Virus record (IMG/VR): IMGVR_UViG_3300017708_002392
Location: 1 to 64,000 of that record
Length of the DNA stretch: 64,000 bases
From: a virus
Strand: one strand, 5' to 3'
Within the stretch, counting starts at the first letter, position 1. The number at the start of each line of letters is the position of its first letter. Below the pieces are notes generated by a model. It was not told where the DNA came from. It was given only the letters and a program-made list of their open reading frames with translations, and made no database searches. A program made the position numbers and the translations under genes. Of this stretch, positions 7,706 through 15,589 are shown piece by piece.

Positions 7706-7728
7706 GTTACTCTCCTTGTTAAAATTAT

Positions 7729-7756
7729 ATTATACAACAAATACCACAGTTGTCAA
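7729..7756 (-). promoter_or_regulatory. Consensus sigma70 promoter TTGACA-N16-TATAAT
   Basis: TTGACA (7756-7751) overlaps the ferredoxin TGA stop and TATAAT is at 7734-7729. It gives a leader of about 17 bases containing AAGGAG, driving the operon 7705 to thyX and beyond. Confidence 0.85.
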
Positions 7757-8073
7757 TCGCCTGGCTCGAATAAATCTGTCTTGTCTGGTATTTTACTTGC
7801 TTCTTCATATCCCTCCATTGGTTCTTTTTCTTCGGTAATTTGTGTCCATTTGTCAGCATACTCTTTGTTAATATTTGTCCAGTGTATGATACTGTCTGAA
7901 TCAGGTTTGATTGCATCCTCAGGACATTCAGGCTCACATACACCACAGTCTATGCATTCATCTGGGTGGATGACCAGCATGTTTGGTCCTTCATAGAAAC
8001 AATCTACAGGACACACAGACACACAGGTTGTGTGTTTGCACATGATACATTTGTCATCCACCACATAAGTCAT
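7753..8073 (-). CDS. fdxA: 7Fe ferredoxin (FdxA type)
   Basis: This 106-residue ferredoxin has two cluster-binding motifs: [14 protein letters not shown] (C9, C12, C17, C21) and [12 protein letters not shown] (C40, C43, C46, C50). They are separated by the [17 protein letters not shown] segment typical of proteobacterial FdxA [3Fe-4S][4Fe-4S] ferredoxins. Almost the whole host-type length is kept; only the C-terminal tail diverges. It would carry low-potential electrons, possibly to ribonucleotide reduction or Fe-S biogenesis. A TCTAAATA box ends 5 bases before the ATG. It is the best clue to a proteobacterial host. Confidence 0.92.
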   Translation of the reverse strand: MTYVVDDKCIMCKHTTCVSVCPVDCFYEGPNMLVIHPDECIDCGVCEPECPEDAIKPDSDSIIHWTNINKEYADKWTQITEEKEPMEGYEEASKIPDKTDLFEPGD

Positions 8074-8077
8074 ATTG

Positions 8078-8085
8078 TATTTAGA
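8078..8085 (-). promoter_or_regulatory. Late promoter-like box TCTAAATA
   Basis: Last A lies 5 bases before the ferredoxin ATG at 8073. No Shine-Dalgarno sequence is present, so a leaderless message is predicted. Confidence 0.5.
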
Positions 8086-8263
8086 TTTTCTTACGCAGGT
8101 GATCTACGTCTGTAGACACACTTCTAAGATCATCTTGCATCTGTGAAAAACGCATTCTCAACATTCTTATATTTTCTCTTATTCTGCCTAGAAGATATAC
8201 AAGATACAATAGCATACAAAATGATATTGCAAGTACAATCAATTCTATTATGTGTGGTGCCAT
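8081..8263 (-). CDS. Single-pass membrane protein with coiled coil (60 aa)
   Basis: An N-terminal transmembrane helix (about residues 6-26) is followed by a charged amphipathic helix with heptad spacing, consistent with a membrane-anchored coiled coil. No family is recognised. Translation is signalled by AGGAGG about 9 bases before the ATG, and transcription by the consensus promoter at 8295-8322. Confidence 0.6.
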   Translation of the reverse strand: MAPHIIELIVLAISFCMLLYLVYLLGRIRENIRMLRMRFSQMQDDLRSVSTDVDHLRKKI

Positions 8264-8294
8264 ACTAACCTCCTATGGATAATTGGTTACTACT

Positions 8295-8322
8295 ATTATA
8301 CACTGGTTATTTGTGTTGTCAA
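8295..8322 (-). promoter_or_regulatory. Consensus sigma70 promoter TTGACA-N16-TATAAT
   Basis: TTGACA (8322-8317) again contains the upstream gene's TGA stop, and TATAAT is at 8300-8295. It gives a leader of about 24 bases with AGGAGG before the ATG at 8263. Confidence 0.85.
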
Positions 8323-8765
8323 GTAATGCCGTGTTCTTTTTTGAGTGCTGTGAAATCTTTGGTGCTCATGGTTGCATCTAAAACATCTAGATCTGCCTGT
8401 TTGGCATTAGGATAAAGATCCTGTAATTCTTTCATTTTGGATTTGGTTGATCCTGTTTTCTTTTTGGGATATATCCATTTGTGAAACAACACAAAAGTTG
8501 ATCCACACATGGCACTCAGTTTCCATAACAATCCTTTATGATTTTTAGAAAGAGTCCATAGATGTTTATTGATATTCGAATTGGCTTCTTCGATATAAAA
8601 CTCTTGCACAGCACGATCTTTGTGTTCAACTGACGCAGTCCATTTCAGTGTCATGTATGGTGAATATAATTTTTTATCTTCTTCTGACAAATTCTGAAAC
8701 CAGTTTTTATCTCTGGTATCAACTGCTCTCATCATTTGTTTTATATCTAAAAACTTACCAGCCAT
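8319..8765 (-). CDS. gp62: Probable sliding-clamp loader small subunit (gp62-like)
   Basis: The 148-residue product has the arrangement I associate with gp62 of marine T4-like phages: an N-terminal helix, a LYSPYMTLKWTASV segment (34-47), NKHLWTLSKNHKGLLWKLSAM (67-87), then HKWIYPKKK. Gp62 joins gp44 to load the gp45 clamp. No gp44 or gp45 gene lies in this window, so neighbours do not confirm it. The promoter upstream (TTGGCA-N17-TACAAT) puts +1 at or next to the ATG. Confidence 0.5.
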   Translation of the reverse strand: MAGKFLDIKQMMRAVDTRDKNWFQNLSEEDKKLYSPYMTLKWTASVEHKDRAVQEFYIEEANSNINKHLWTLSKNHKGLLWKLSAMCGSTFVLFHKWIYPKKKTGSTKSKMKELQDLYPNAKQADLDVLDATMSTKDFTALKKEHGIT

Positions 8766-8770
8766 ACACT

Positions 8771-8799
8771 ATTGTAACATAATTACTTGCCTATGCCAA
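8771..8799 (-). promoter_or_regulatory. Sigma70-type promoter TTGGCA-N17-TACAAT
   Basis: The -10 is at 8776-8771 and the predicted +1 is 8764, beside the ATG at 8765. It overlaps the start of the divergent gene at 8793. Confidence 0.5.
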
Positions 8800-9722
8800 T
8801 CATTTCTCATCATCCACAACATTATACCACATGGAATTTGGTATCGCAAGTATATAATGAATTTGTATCCGACAAAGTAACAGTGATTGATACTATGTGG
8901 AGAGAGAACAAAGAAATGGAAAAATTGGTAAGTCAGGCGTTGGATAATAATCACAAAGTTGTTGTTATGAATTGGTTAGACGAGTTACGTGGCGAGTTTA
9001 GAAACGACATATATCAACATAACGATATACTAGTCCTGCACTATCTTTGGCCGCTGTTAAAAACTTGTGAACAATATTTTCAACCAGTAGAATGGGATCA
9101 AGTGCAACCAAATAATTTTGATTATAATTTTATGTGTTACGGATTCAAAGAAAAACCATGGAGGAAAAAATTGTACCGTGCGTTGCAAGACACAAAAGTT
9201 AAAGGATTGTTATCTTATGGAACAGAAAAAAATTTTACAGAGAAAATAGAATACACTTGGGGTAATAGCAATATGGAACCAAGCAATGATGATCCTAATT
9301 TTCCAAAGACAGTTGATATCTACTCATTGGGCGACATGACATTGTGGCGTTCACATTTTTTGAATATTGTATCTGAAAGCCAAGTTGGAGTATATGAACC
9401 AGTATGGATCACAGAGAAAACATTCAAACCAATTATAGGAGGTAGGCCGTTTATTGTGTATGGACACCCAGACACAGCCAAGCATCTACAAGAAATAGGA
9501 TTTGAAATTTTTGACGAGGACTTTGGTCATACTCCAGACCCTTGGTACAAATATCATGCATATCATATTGCAGATATAGTGAAAGAGGTATCTACAACCG
9601 ATGTAAAAAGTTGGTATGAAAAACTGTTGCCCAAAATAGAACACAACTTTCACAACTGGACTACATATGCACAACATGAACACAATAAAATGATATCGCG
9701 TGTGCAGGAATTTCTATGTTAG
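8793..9722 (+). CDS. GT10-like glycosyltransferase, tandem copy 1
   Basis: A 309-residue protein homologous along its length to the next gene: both begin with an IS..P.H.....V.QVY segment, share YSLG(D/N)...W..HFLNIV, then WITEKT(F/L)KPIIG.RPF(I/V).YG, and end with LLPK(I/L)EHNF..W. The TEKxxxPxxxGxxP segment is the GT10 fucosyltransferase-type signature. I start at ATG 8793, which aligns with its partner, rather than at a TTG at 8787. It is transcribed rightward, against most neighbours. Sugar and acceptor are unknown. Confidence 0.6.
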   Translation: MPIISHHPQHYTTWNLVSQVYNEFVSDKVTVIDTMWRENKEMEKLVSQALDNNHKVVVMNWLDELRGEFRNDIYQHNDILVLHYLWPLLKTCEQYFQPVEWDQVQPNNFDYNFMCYGFKEKPWRKKLYRALQDTKVKGLLSYGTEKNFTEKIEYTWGNSNMEPSNDDPNFPKTVDIYSLGDMTLWRSHFLNIVSESQVGVYEPVWITEKTFKPIIGGRPFIVYGHPDTAKHLQEIGFEIFDEDFGHTPDPWYKYHAYHIADIVKEVSTTDVKSWYEKLLPKIEHNFHNWTTYAQHEHNKMISRVQEFLC

Positions 9723-10699
9723 CAATATCCAAATATCCTACTCATTGGGCATCTTATCCTATGGTAAGACAGGTGTATGATGACATAGTAGATGATAAGA
9801 CGTTGTTGGTGGATACCACCTGGACACAAAATCCTGCAGAAGTGCAAGACAATATTGAACGTTGGTTGAACAATGATCATCACAAAGTAGTCATTATGAA
9901 TTGGTGGGATGATTTCGGCGGATATGCCGATTACGTTTCAAAATATAAAAACAATGATCGTGTGTTGGTGTCAGACTATAAAGCAAGTTGGTTGAATATT
10001 TGTGATAATAAATTTGTACAGTACACATGGGAGGATGTGCAACCTAAATCCTTTGAACATTTGTTTTTGTGTTATCAAGGAAAATGGCGACACAATCGAG
10101 ATGCTATGTACACAATGTTGACTGAATGGAACAGTGAACGTGCAAAGACAGGAATTGTAACACTTCAAGGAAAACATTCATTGCAAGATAATATTCCGCC
10201 ACATGAAGGCGATGCAAGTATAGATAACAATCCTGATGTGCAAGATAAAAATTATTATCCAAACGACATCTATTCTTTGGGCAACATCGATATATGGAAC
10301 AATCATTTTTTAAATATTGTGACTGAAACTTTAGATGAACCAAGTGGACTGACTTGGATCACAGAAAAAACTTTGAAACCAATAATTGGTTCTAGACCTT
10401 TTGTATTGTATGGTGATGAAAACGTATATGACTTACTTGAATCATTTGGCTTAGAACACTTTCAAAAAGAATTAAACTTTCCTGCTGTGGAAATTTTAGA
10501 TCCAGCATTTCCATCTTATCATTGGCAAAAAATGGCAATTAGAAAAGGACTCAAACAGTTGCTACAAGTTGATCTACAAAATCTATATCAACAGTGTTTG
10601 CCTAAATTAGAACACAATTTTTATGCATGGCGTAAAGTTGCACAGAGTCAATATTCTTCCATGATAGAAACTGTTTCAGAATTTAAAAGTCGTTCATAG
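9716..10699 (+). CDS. GT10-like glycosyltransferase, tandem copy 2
   Basis: A 327-residue paralogue of the gene just before it, overlapping it by 7 bases. The same landmarks are present: YSLGNIDIWNNHFLNIV, WITEKTLKPIIGSRPFVLYG and LPKLEHNFYAW. The pair looks like an old tandem duplication, now diverged. The N-terminal half contains WWDDFGGYADYV, an acidic aromatic patch lacking in the third family member at 3337-4344. Its 3' end overlaps the sulfotransferase-like gene on the other strand by 52 bases. Confidence 0.6.
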   Translation: MLAISKYPTHWASYPMVRQVYDDIVDDKTLLVDTTWTQNPAEVQDNIERWLNNDHHKVVIMNWWDDFGGYADYVSKYKNNDRVLVSDYKASWLNICDNKFVQYTWEDVQPKSFEHLFLCYQGKWRHNRDAMYTMLTEWNSERAKTGIVTLQGKHSLQDNIPPHEGDASIDNNPDVQDKNYYPNDIYSLGNIDIWNNHFLNIVTETLDEPSGLTWITEKTLKPIIGSRPFVLYGDENVYDLLESFGLEHFQKELNFPAVEILDPAFPSYHWQKMAIRKGLKQLLQVDLQNLYQQCLPKLEHNFYAWRKVAQSQYSSMIETVSEFKSRS

Positions 10700-11259
10700 A
10701 TTTCATAATCTTTCTCATATTTGTTTCTGCACCATCCAGACATCCATAACGGTTCACGTGTGTAAGCAGTGTCTCCTTGCCATAACGCAACTACAGGTGG
10801 AGGGTAATCTGCAGACACATTTAGTCTGGGAAGATTATCAAATACAATTCCTGTCGCTTCAAACATCATTGATTCAATTGCTTCATAGGGATACACAATT
10901 AATTTTTCCTTCTCTGGCACTATATCTACAACTGTATCATATTGCGATAGAGCATGATCCAACTCAAACATTGATTGTGGATTGTTAGACCAGTAATTCA
11001 TTTTATCTTCGATTGCCGCATGTACCCTGCTCAAATTATTATCATATACTCCGCACAGTTCACGTTGCAGAACACTTATCAATCTTTCATATGGATTTCT
11101 CCAAACTGTATAGTATGTAAAATTTCCTTTTGGATATCTATCCTTAGAGATTGTGAATCCATTTTTTTGCAACACAAATTCTAACATTGATGATGCGTTT
11201 CGCATGATAGGAATTACAGCAGTTTTTGTTTGATTGTTAATTAGATATGATTGAGTCAT
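10648..11259 (-). CDS. Sulfotransferase-like protein
   Basis: The 203-residue product has an early loop TAVIPIMRNASSML (13-26) at the position of the PAPS 5'-phosphosulfate-binding loop, and YTVWRNPYERLISVL (50-64), which matches the 3'-phosphate-binding VRDPxxRxxSxY motif of carbohydrate sulfotransferases. The lysine usual in the first loop is replaced by R. It lies between glycosyltransferases and kdsA, fitting surface-glycan modification. Translation is coupled to kdsA by a 23-base overlap. Confidence 0.6.
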   Translation of the reverse strand: MTQSYLINNQTKTAVIPIMRNASSMLEFVLQKNGFTISKDRYPKGNFTYYTVWRNPYERLISVLQRELCGVYDNNLSRVHAAIEDKMNYWSNNPQSMFELDHALSQYDTVVDIVPEKEKLIVYPYEAIESMMFEATGIVFDNLPRLNVSADYPPPVVALWQGDTAYTREPLWMSGWCRNKYEKDYEIYERLLNSETVSIMEEY

Positions 11260-12067
11260 CTTTTACAAACTGATCAAGATTTTTTAGTTTTGCAACCAAA
11301 TCATGAAAGTCTCCTAGATGTAATGCATTTGGACCATCTGAAGGTGCATTGTTTGGATCGTCATGTACTTCTAAAAATACTCCTGCGATAGATTGAGCCA
11401 CAGCACTCATACATAGAGGCTCAACCATAGTTCTGTCACCACCTGATGATTGTCCTTGTCCACCAGGATGTTGAACAGAATGAGTAGCATCAAATATGAT
11501 TGGAGTATCATTCCTTTTATGGTGTTCAAATCCACGCATGTCCACAATCAAGTTTCCATATCCAAAAGAAGTGCCTCTCTCAATAATCACACTTTGGTTG
11601 TTGCCTGCTTCAGCAACTTTCCTACAAATATTATTTGTGTCTGTGTAAGAAAGAAATTGTCCTTTTTTAATTGTGACAATTTTGCCTGTGTTTGCGGCCG
11701 CAACAATTAAATCTGTTTGTCTACACAAGAAGGCAGGAATTTGTAACACATCTACAACTTCAGCAACAGGTTGTGCTTGATCCGGCAAATGGATATCTGT
11801 TGTAACTGAGACATCTAATTCTTTTTTTATTGTTTGTAATATTCTCAATCCTTCATCCATGCCTATTCCACGTTTTCCACTCATCGATGATCTGTTGGCT
11901 TTGTCGAAGCTTGCTTTGAACAGTAATGGCACAGACAGTTTGTCGCAGGCCTCTTTTACATGTTCAGCAATCATGATAGCATGATCACGTGATTCAATTT
12001 GGCACGGACCTGATATAATCATCAGTGGTGTGTCGTTGTAAAAATTGTCGTAACTAATTGCGGCCAT
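11237..12067 (-). CDS. kdsA: 3-deoxy-8-phosphooctulonate synthase (KdsA)
   Basis: A complete 276-residue enzyme that condenses arabinose-5-phosphate and PEP to Kdo-8-phosphate, the first committed step of Kdo for lipopolysaccharide. Diagnostic segments are SGPCQIESR near residue 20, KASFDKANRSS, TDIHLPDQ, FLCRQTDL, IKKGQF, ERGTSFGYGNLIVDMR, FDATHSVQ and EVHDDP. The cysteine in GPCQIES marks the metal-dependent class, in contrast to the E. coli enzyme. KdsA has been found in other marine T4-like phages and would act with the phage's glycan genes. Confidence 0.93.
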   Translation of the reverse strand: MAAISYDNFYNDTPLMIISGPCQIESRDHAIMIAEHVKEACDKLSVPLLFKASFDKANRSSMSGKRGIGMDEGLRILQTIKKELDVSVTTDIHLPDQAQPVAEVVDVLQIPAFLCRQTDLIVAAANTGKIVTIKKGQFLSYTDTNNICRKVAEAGNNQSVIIERGTSFGYGNLIVDMRGFEHHKRNDTPIIFDATHSVQHPGGQGQSSGGDRTMVEPLCMSAVAQSIAGVFLEVHDDPNNAPSDGPNALHLGDFHDLVAKLKNLDQFVKDDSIISN

Positions 12068-12572
12068 TCCAAAATAATTTGTTCAAATGTACAGAGTCAT
12101 TGTTTCTGTTGATGTCTTTGATAAAGTAAGCACACTGTGGTTCTGGTTCTAAGTCTAATGGCACAGCAATCATTTGATTGTTTCTAACTCTAGGAAAGAA
12201 CCATTCTACTTCATTGTAAATGTTTGTGATTTGCACATCATGATACTTTGGTAATAGTCCGTTGATTGGGTTGAAACAAAATGCTTGAAAGGATCGGTCG
12301 TTCAATGATGTCAGTGGCACAATTTCTAGTTCGCCCACTTCAGAGTCACCTAACAGTATGTGCCAATCCAACGGCATCTGTATAAGACTGTTTGCAATTT
12401 TCAATGTGACTGATGGTGACGAAAATGATTCTAAATAAATCAAAGGCATAAAGAAAAAATCTGGTTCGTTGGGATCTGAATTGTCTAACACAGAAAATCT
12501 TAAATCTTCATCCACTTGATCCGGAATCTTATTCAGTACAAAGCATTCATTGTCTACTGTTAGTATTTGCAT
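12054..12572 (-). CDS. Conserved hypothetical phage protein (172 aa)
   Basis: A soluble acidic protein rich in proline and aromatic residues (EVEWFFPRVRNNQMIAVPL, about 118-136). No domain is recognised. It lies between uvsW and kdsA, overlapping kdsA by 14 bases. A TTGACT-N18-TATAAT promoter predicts a transcription start 3 bases before the ATG and there is no Shine-Dalgarno sequence. Confidence 0.6.
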   Translation of the reverse strand: MQILTVDNECFVLNKIPDQVDEDLRFSVLDNSDPNEPDFFFMPLIYLESFSSPSVTLKIANSLIQMPLDWHILLGDSEVGELEIVPLTSLNDRSFQAFCFNPINGLLPKYHDVQITNIYNEVEWFFPRVRNNQMIAVPLDLEPEPQCAYFIKDINRNNDSVHLNKLFWNGRN

Positions 12573-12581
12573 ATATTACTA

Positions 12582-12611
12582 TTATATGCTTTATGGTTGT
12601 TGGTAGTCAAC
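12582..12611 (-). promoter_or_regulatory. Sigma70-type promoter TTGACT-N18-TATAAT
   Basis: Lies partly inside the 3' end of uvsW. The -10 is at 12587-12582 and the predicted +1 at 12575, three bases before the ATG at 12572. Confidence 0.65.
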
Positions 12612-14048
12612 CTTTGTGATATTAAATGGATATTGTGCTTCGCGATAGAACTTTTTGCGTTCAGTCAAATGTCTTTTAGAAAATTTTGCAGTGGAACAAA
12701 TATCCCACACTTGCACAAAGTCTTTGTCTTTGGCTTTACGTATGCCCCTACCTATTGACTGTATCACTCTCACAAAAGATTTACCTGGTTCCAGCAACAC
12801 AAGATTGAATATGCGTGGCAAATTAATGCCTACTGCCGCCACACCATAAGTGGCAATTATGACTTTGCCTTCACTTTCTTTGACTTCGTCATATGTTTCT
12901 TTTCTGTCATCTGCCTTGGTTGCACCGCTGACAAATGTTGAATCTGGCACTGCTTGTTGCAACAGTTCACCTGTTTTGATTCTGTCTATGAGAACCAGTG
13001 TGTTACCACTCTTGGCCATTTGCTCTACCAGTTTTCCTATGTAATCGATTCTGTGTTGTTTAGTCACAAGATGTGTTTGTTCTTCTCTGTAATTCTTGTA
13101 TTCTACAAAGTCCACCATTTGCATGATTTCTATATTGAGATTTGCTAGTAGACCTTTGTCTTGTAATTCTTTGGCACTGACCTTGTTGATCACATCACCC
13201 AGTGACACATGCAGTGATTTGAATTCATAATCTTTCTTTGGTATAGTTCCTGTCAATCCCCAACGTATGGGCACAAATCCAAAGACGTTGCTCAACAGTC
13301 TTCTCAGCACATCTGCTTTGGCCATATGAACCTCATCCACTATGACACATACTAGATCACGTTTGAATTCTTCTATCAGATTGTCTTCTGCATTCTGTCT
13401 TTTCTTTTCTAGGATGTTCAATGACTGCCATGTTGCAATAGTGTGTGTATGTCCAATTTGTTTTCTGTCACCAAAGTATACACCTACATCTAATCCCATG
13501 TTGATATAATCTTCTTCGGTTTGTGTAACCAAAGATTTGTTTGGCACAATCACAATACTTCTACCATATGGTTCAATCAGTTTACTCAGTGCCGCCGTGA
13601 TAATTGTTTTACCAGCCGCAGTTGCCACTTCCTGTAAACATTGTGGATTGTTTACAAAGTTATTGATTACTTCCACTTGATGATCACGCAGTTGAATTGA
13701 TTCGCCTGCGTTGTTGTGTCCTGCTGGCCACTTGACATGTTCGAAAGTGTTTGTGTTTACTGGTTCAAACTTTAAATCATAATGTTCTCTTTCATCTTGC
13801 AAATCAAATGTGTAATTCATTTGTTCTAGTATGGGCATGATCTCATCTAACAAATTTACATATGTGAGACCACCTTGTGAAAAGAATGACACAGTGCCAT
13901 CCCATCTGCCCAGTCTGACAGCAGGCATATACCTTGCTCCTGGGATTTCATATTTGAATGTGTTGGTAAGTTTACGTCTAGTGACTAGATCTAGTCCCTC
14001 TAGTTTTACATTTACTTCATCTTTTATGACTATATTACAGTGCGGCAT
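12591..14048 (-). CDS. uvsW: UvsW-type superfamily 2 helicase
   Basis: A 485-residue helicase with UvsW architecture: an N-terminal DNA-binding region, then RecA-like domain 1 with LRDHQVEVI (Q-motif-like), Walker A ATAAGKT (142-148) and Walker B VDEVH (237-241), SAT-like GLTGT, and domain 2 ending in motif VI SIGRGIRK. T4 UvsW unwinds R-loops and branched DNA and drives the switch from origin- to recombination-dependent replication. Its own promoter predicts +1 exactly at the ATG. Confidence 0.93.
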   Translation of the reverse strand: MPHCNIVIKDEVNVKLEGLDLVTRRKLTNTFKYEIPGARYMPAVRLGRWDGTVSFFSQGGLTYVNLLDEIMPILEQMNYTFDLQDEREHYDLKFEPVNTNTFEHVKWPAGHNNAGESIQLRDHQVEVINNFVNNPQCLQEVATAAGKTIITAALSKLIEPYGRSIVIVPNKSLVTQTEEDYINMGLDVGVYFGDRKQIGHTHTIATWQSLNILEKKRQNAEDNLIEEFKRDLVCVIVDEVHMAKADVLRRLLSNVFGFVPIRWGLTGTIPKKDYEFKSLHVSLGDVINKVSAKELQDKGLLANLNIEIMQMVDFVEYKNYREEQTHLVTKQHRIDYIGKLVEQMAKSGNTLVLIDRIKTGELLQQAVPDSTFVSGATKADDRKETYDEVKESEGKVIIATYGVAAVGINLPRIFNLVLLEPGKSFVRVIQSIGRGIRKAKDKDFVQVWDICSTAKFSKRHLTERKKFYREAQYPFNITKVDYQQP

Positions 14049-14054
14049 CCGTTT

Positions 14055-14083
14055 ATTATAATTGGAAACCTGTGATCAGTCAA
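14055..14083 (-). promoter_or_regulatory. Sigma70 promoter TTGACT-N17-TATAAT for uvsW
   Basis: The -35 is at 14083-14078 and the -10 at 14060-14055. The seventh base after the -10 is 14048, the A of the uvsW ATG, so the mRNA should be leaderless. Confidence 0.75.
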
Positions 14084-14126
14084 CGATAGTTGCTTAAATG
14101 TTTTCGTACCAGTGACTCTCGAACAT

Positions 14127-14204
14127 TGGTCCAAAACCGTGTCTGCCATTCGGTCTTTGCGGTCAGGACCATCTGTTCTGCATTTGATATCCGTAGATCG
14201 GATA
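14127..14204 (-). other. Structured intergenic segment (hairpins)
   Basis: On the leftward transcript a hairpin TATCCG-ATCTA-CGGATA (14204-14188) begins just after the stop of the upstream gene. A longer imperfect stem follows: 14171-14166 with 14132-14127 (6 bp) and 14163-14160 with 14139-14136 (4 bp). There is no clear U-tract. It could be an mRNA 3'-end structure or a small RNA. No coding frame is seen here. Confidence 0.4.
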
Positions 14205-14206
14205 AT

Positions 14207-14542
14207 CTAAACTGCGATAGCAATTTCTTCATTCACTTGCTCTTGAGCAACTACGTCTGCTTGTGCTTGTACATCAGCAGTGATTTGGTTAGTAGTCTTT
14301 GTTGCAATACCTGTGAATCTTGTAACAGTGCCGTCTACTAATACTTTGAATGAACCAGCAGTTTTCCAAGTGACTGAAGCATCTTCTTCTGTGTGCATTT
14401 TCTTTACTACACCGTTGATTGTTCCTTCAGCAGTTGTTTTTCCTGTGATAAATTTGAATGTGCCTGAACGTCCTGCATATGTGGTTCCTTCAGTACATAT
14501 AGTTTCTTGTATTTTATCTAATACTAATTGTGCGTTTGTCAT
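14207..14542 (-). CDS. Hypothetical protein, possibly structural (111 aa)
   Basis: The product is rich in T, A, V and G with alternating beta-type segments (TFKFITGKTTAEGTING, SFKVLVDGTVTRFTG) after a short N-terminal helix, and a Q/A/E-rich tail. This resembles small virion or decoration proteins, but no family is recognised. It is preceded by AAAGG 8 bases before the ATG and by a sigma70 promoter at 14579-14607, so it has a normal leader of about 30 bases. Confidence 0.55.
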   Translation of the reverse strand: MTNAQLVLDKIQETICTEGTTYAGRSGTFKFITGKTTAEGTINGVVKKMHTEEDASVTWKTAGSFKVLVDGTVTRFTGIATKTTNQITADVQAQADVVAQEQVNEEIAIAV

Positions 14543-14578
14543 TTGTTGTTACCTTTATAGTTGGTTATTAATAATACT

Positions 14579-14607
14579 ATTATATGGTATTTTTCCAAAT
14601 GCGTCAA
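14579..14607 (-). promoter_or_regulatory. Sigma70-type promoter TTGACG-N17-TATAAT
   Basis: The -35 is at 14607-14602 and the -10 at 14584-14579. The predicted +1 at 14572 leaves a 29-30 base leader with AAAGG before the ATG at 14542. Confidence 0.7.
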
Positions 14608-14626
14608 CCAGTTGTAAGTGCTTGAT

Positions 14627-15172
14627 CTAGTTGAGGAAATCCATACCCACATACAGAGATAATCTTGTGTGAGCAGATGAATTAGGTTTTACTCCGTGTA
14701 ATTGAGACTTATTATTTTGCATCAAATACCCTGTGTTAAAGTTGTAGTCAAAATTATAACGTTCAGATCGGTCCATGTGGTAAAATGTTGTGCCGGATTG
14801 TCCTTCATTTTTTCCTAGATATATTTGCAAAGCAACATCTGGTCTGGGATTTTCATCACCATCAATATGTTCTTTCATTGCAAATCCAGGTTCGTCATAC
14901 CATATACGTGGAACATGTAATAATGTATCTCGTTCAAAAAACTTAGTAAAGTATGTTTCAATATATTCCCCATTTAGATATTCTGCCATTTTGTAAAACG
15001 AATGTGAAGAAGGACAAGTGTTTGCATCAATTACTCCACGTGGAAAATTTTCTTGTTGTCCTTGCACCTGCCAATTGATATTATCAATTGATAGATCAAG
15101 CAATAATTCTTGTGTGAACATTTCTTCGACTAAGAATAAATCTTCAGCTGAATCAACGGCTGTAATTTTCAT
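14627..15172 (-). CDS. 2-oxoglutarate/Fe(II)-dependent oxygenase-like protein
   Basis: I start at ATG 15172, one base after the preceding stop (181 residues). The second half shows the double-stranded beta-helix pattern of 2OG-Fe(II) oxygenases: KEHIDGDE (HxD iron ligands), ALQIYLG, a distal histidine in NNKSQLHGVKPN and the 2OG-binding arginine in TRLSLYVGM. Such phage enzymes hydroxylate proteins, nucleic acids or small molecules; the substrate cannot be inferred. 2OG-oxygenases are common in marine T4-like phages. Confidence 0.75.
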   Translation of the reverse strand: MKITAVDSAEDLFLVEEMFTQELLLDLSIDNINWQVQGQQENFPRGVIDANTCPSSHSFYKMAEYLNGEYIETYFTKFFERDTLLHVPRIWYDEPGFAMKEHIDGDENPRPDVALQIYLGKNEGQSGTTFYHMDRSERYNFDYNFNTGYLMQNNKSQLHGVKPNSSAHTRLSLYVGMDFLN

Positions 15173-15173
15173 T

Positions 15174-15536
15174 TTATTTTTTTGATTTGGTGGTTTTTCC
15201 AATATTTGTTTTGAGAAAGTCTAAAAACCACGGATTGTCTTTGAACACTCCGATCAACCAATTGGAAAGAGAGTTGGTTGTTTGTTCTTCTGCATCTTCA
15301 TCTTTGAGCGGACCACCTGGTTGATTTAATGATGAATGATACACAATAGCATGTATAACTTCGTGCAATAATGTGTTAGCAAGATCATCACCTGCAATTT
15401 CTTCCTGCAATTCTATCTTGTTTTCTCTATTCAAATATTGGCCGTAACAATCTGTGTTGTCTTTTTTGAATGAGGCTTTTACATAGTCTATATTGATGTC
15501 TTTCCAGCCTACTTTAATGTTTGTTGGTTTGCTCAT
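15174..15536 (-). CDS. HExxH zinc metallopeptidase-like protein
   Basis: The 120-residue protein has a single zincin motif LLHEVIHAIVYH (56-67; HExxH) and downstream acidic residues (EDAEEQ, about 80-85) that could supply the third ligand. Size and layout resemble small phage or ImmA/IrrE-like and SprT-like metallopeptidases, but I cannot assign a subfamily. It is co-transcribed with the oxygenase from overlapping sigma70 and late-type promoters. Confidence 0.65.
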   Translation of the reverse strand: MSKPTNIKVGWKDINIDYVKASFKKDNTDCYGQYLNRENKIELQEEIAGDDLANTLLHEVIHAIVYHSSLNQPGGPLKDEDAEEQTTNSLSNWLIGVFKDNPWFLDFLKTNIGKTTKSKK

Positions 15537-15546
15537 ATTATATGTG

Positions 15547-15554
15547 TATTTAAT
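15547..15554 (-). promoter_or_regulatory. Late promoter-like box ATTAAATA
   Basis: Last A lies 11 bases before the ATG at 15536, immediately downstream of a sigma70-type promoter, so the gene may be read both early and late. Confidence 0.4.
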
Positions 15555-15556
15555 TA

Positions 15557-15585
15557 ATTGTAACTTATTGCACTGACATTGTCAA
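15557..15585 (-). promoter_or_regulatory. Sigma70-type promoter TTGACA-N17-TACAAT
   Basis: A consensus -35 (15585-15580) and near-consensus -10 (15562-15557) sit in the gap between the amidinotransferase stop and the ATG at 15536. Confidence 0.7.
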
Positions 15586-15589
15586 GACA

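Noticed and set aside
14090-14204. Possible tRNA in the uvsW gap (TTCGA-like T-loop)
   Set aside because: The flanking bases do not form a T-stem or acceptor stem on either strand.
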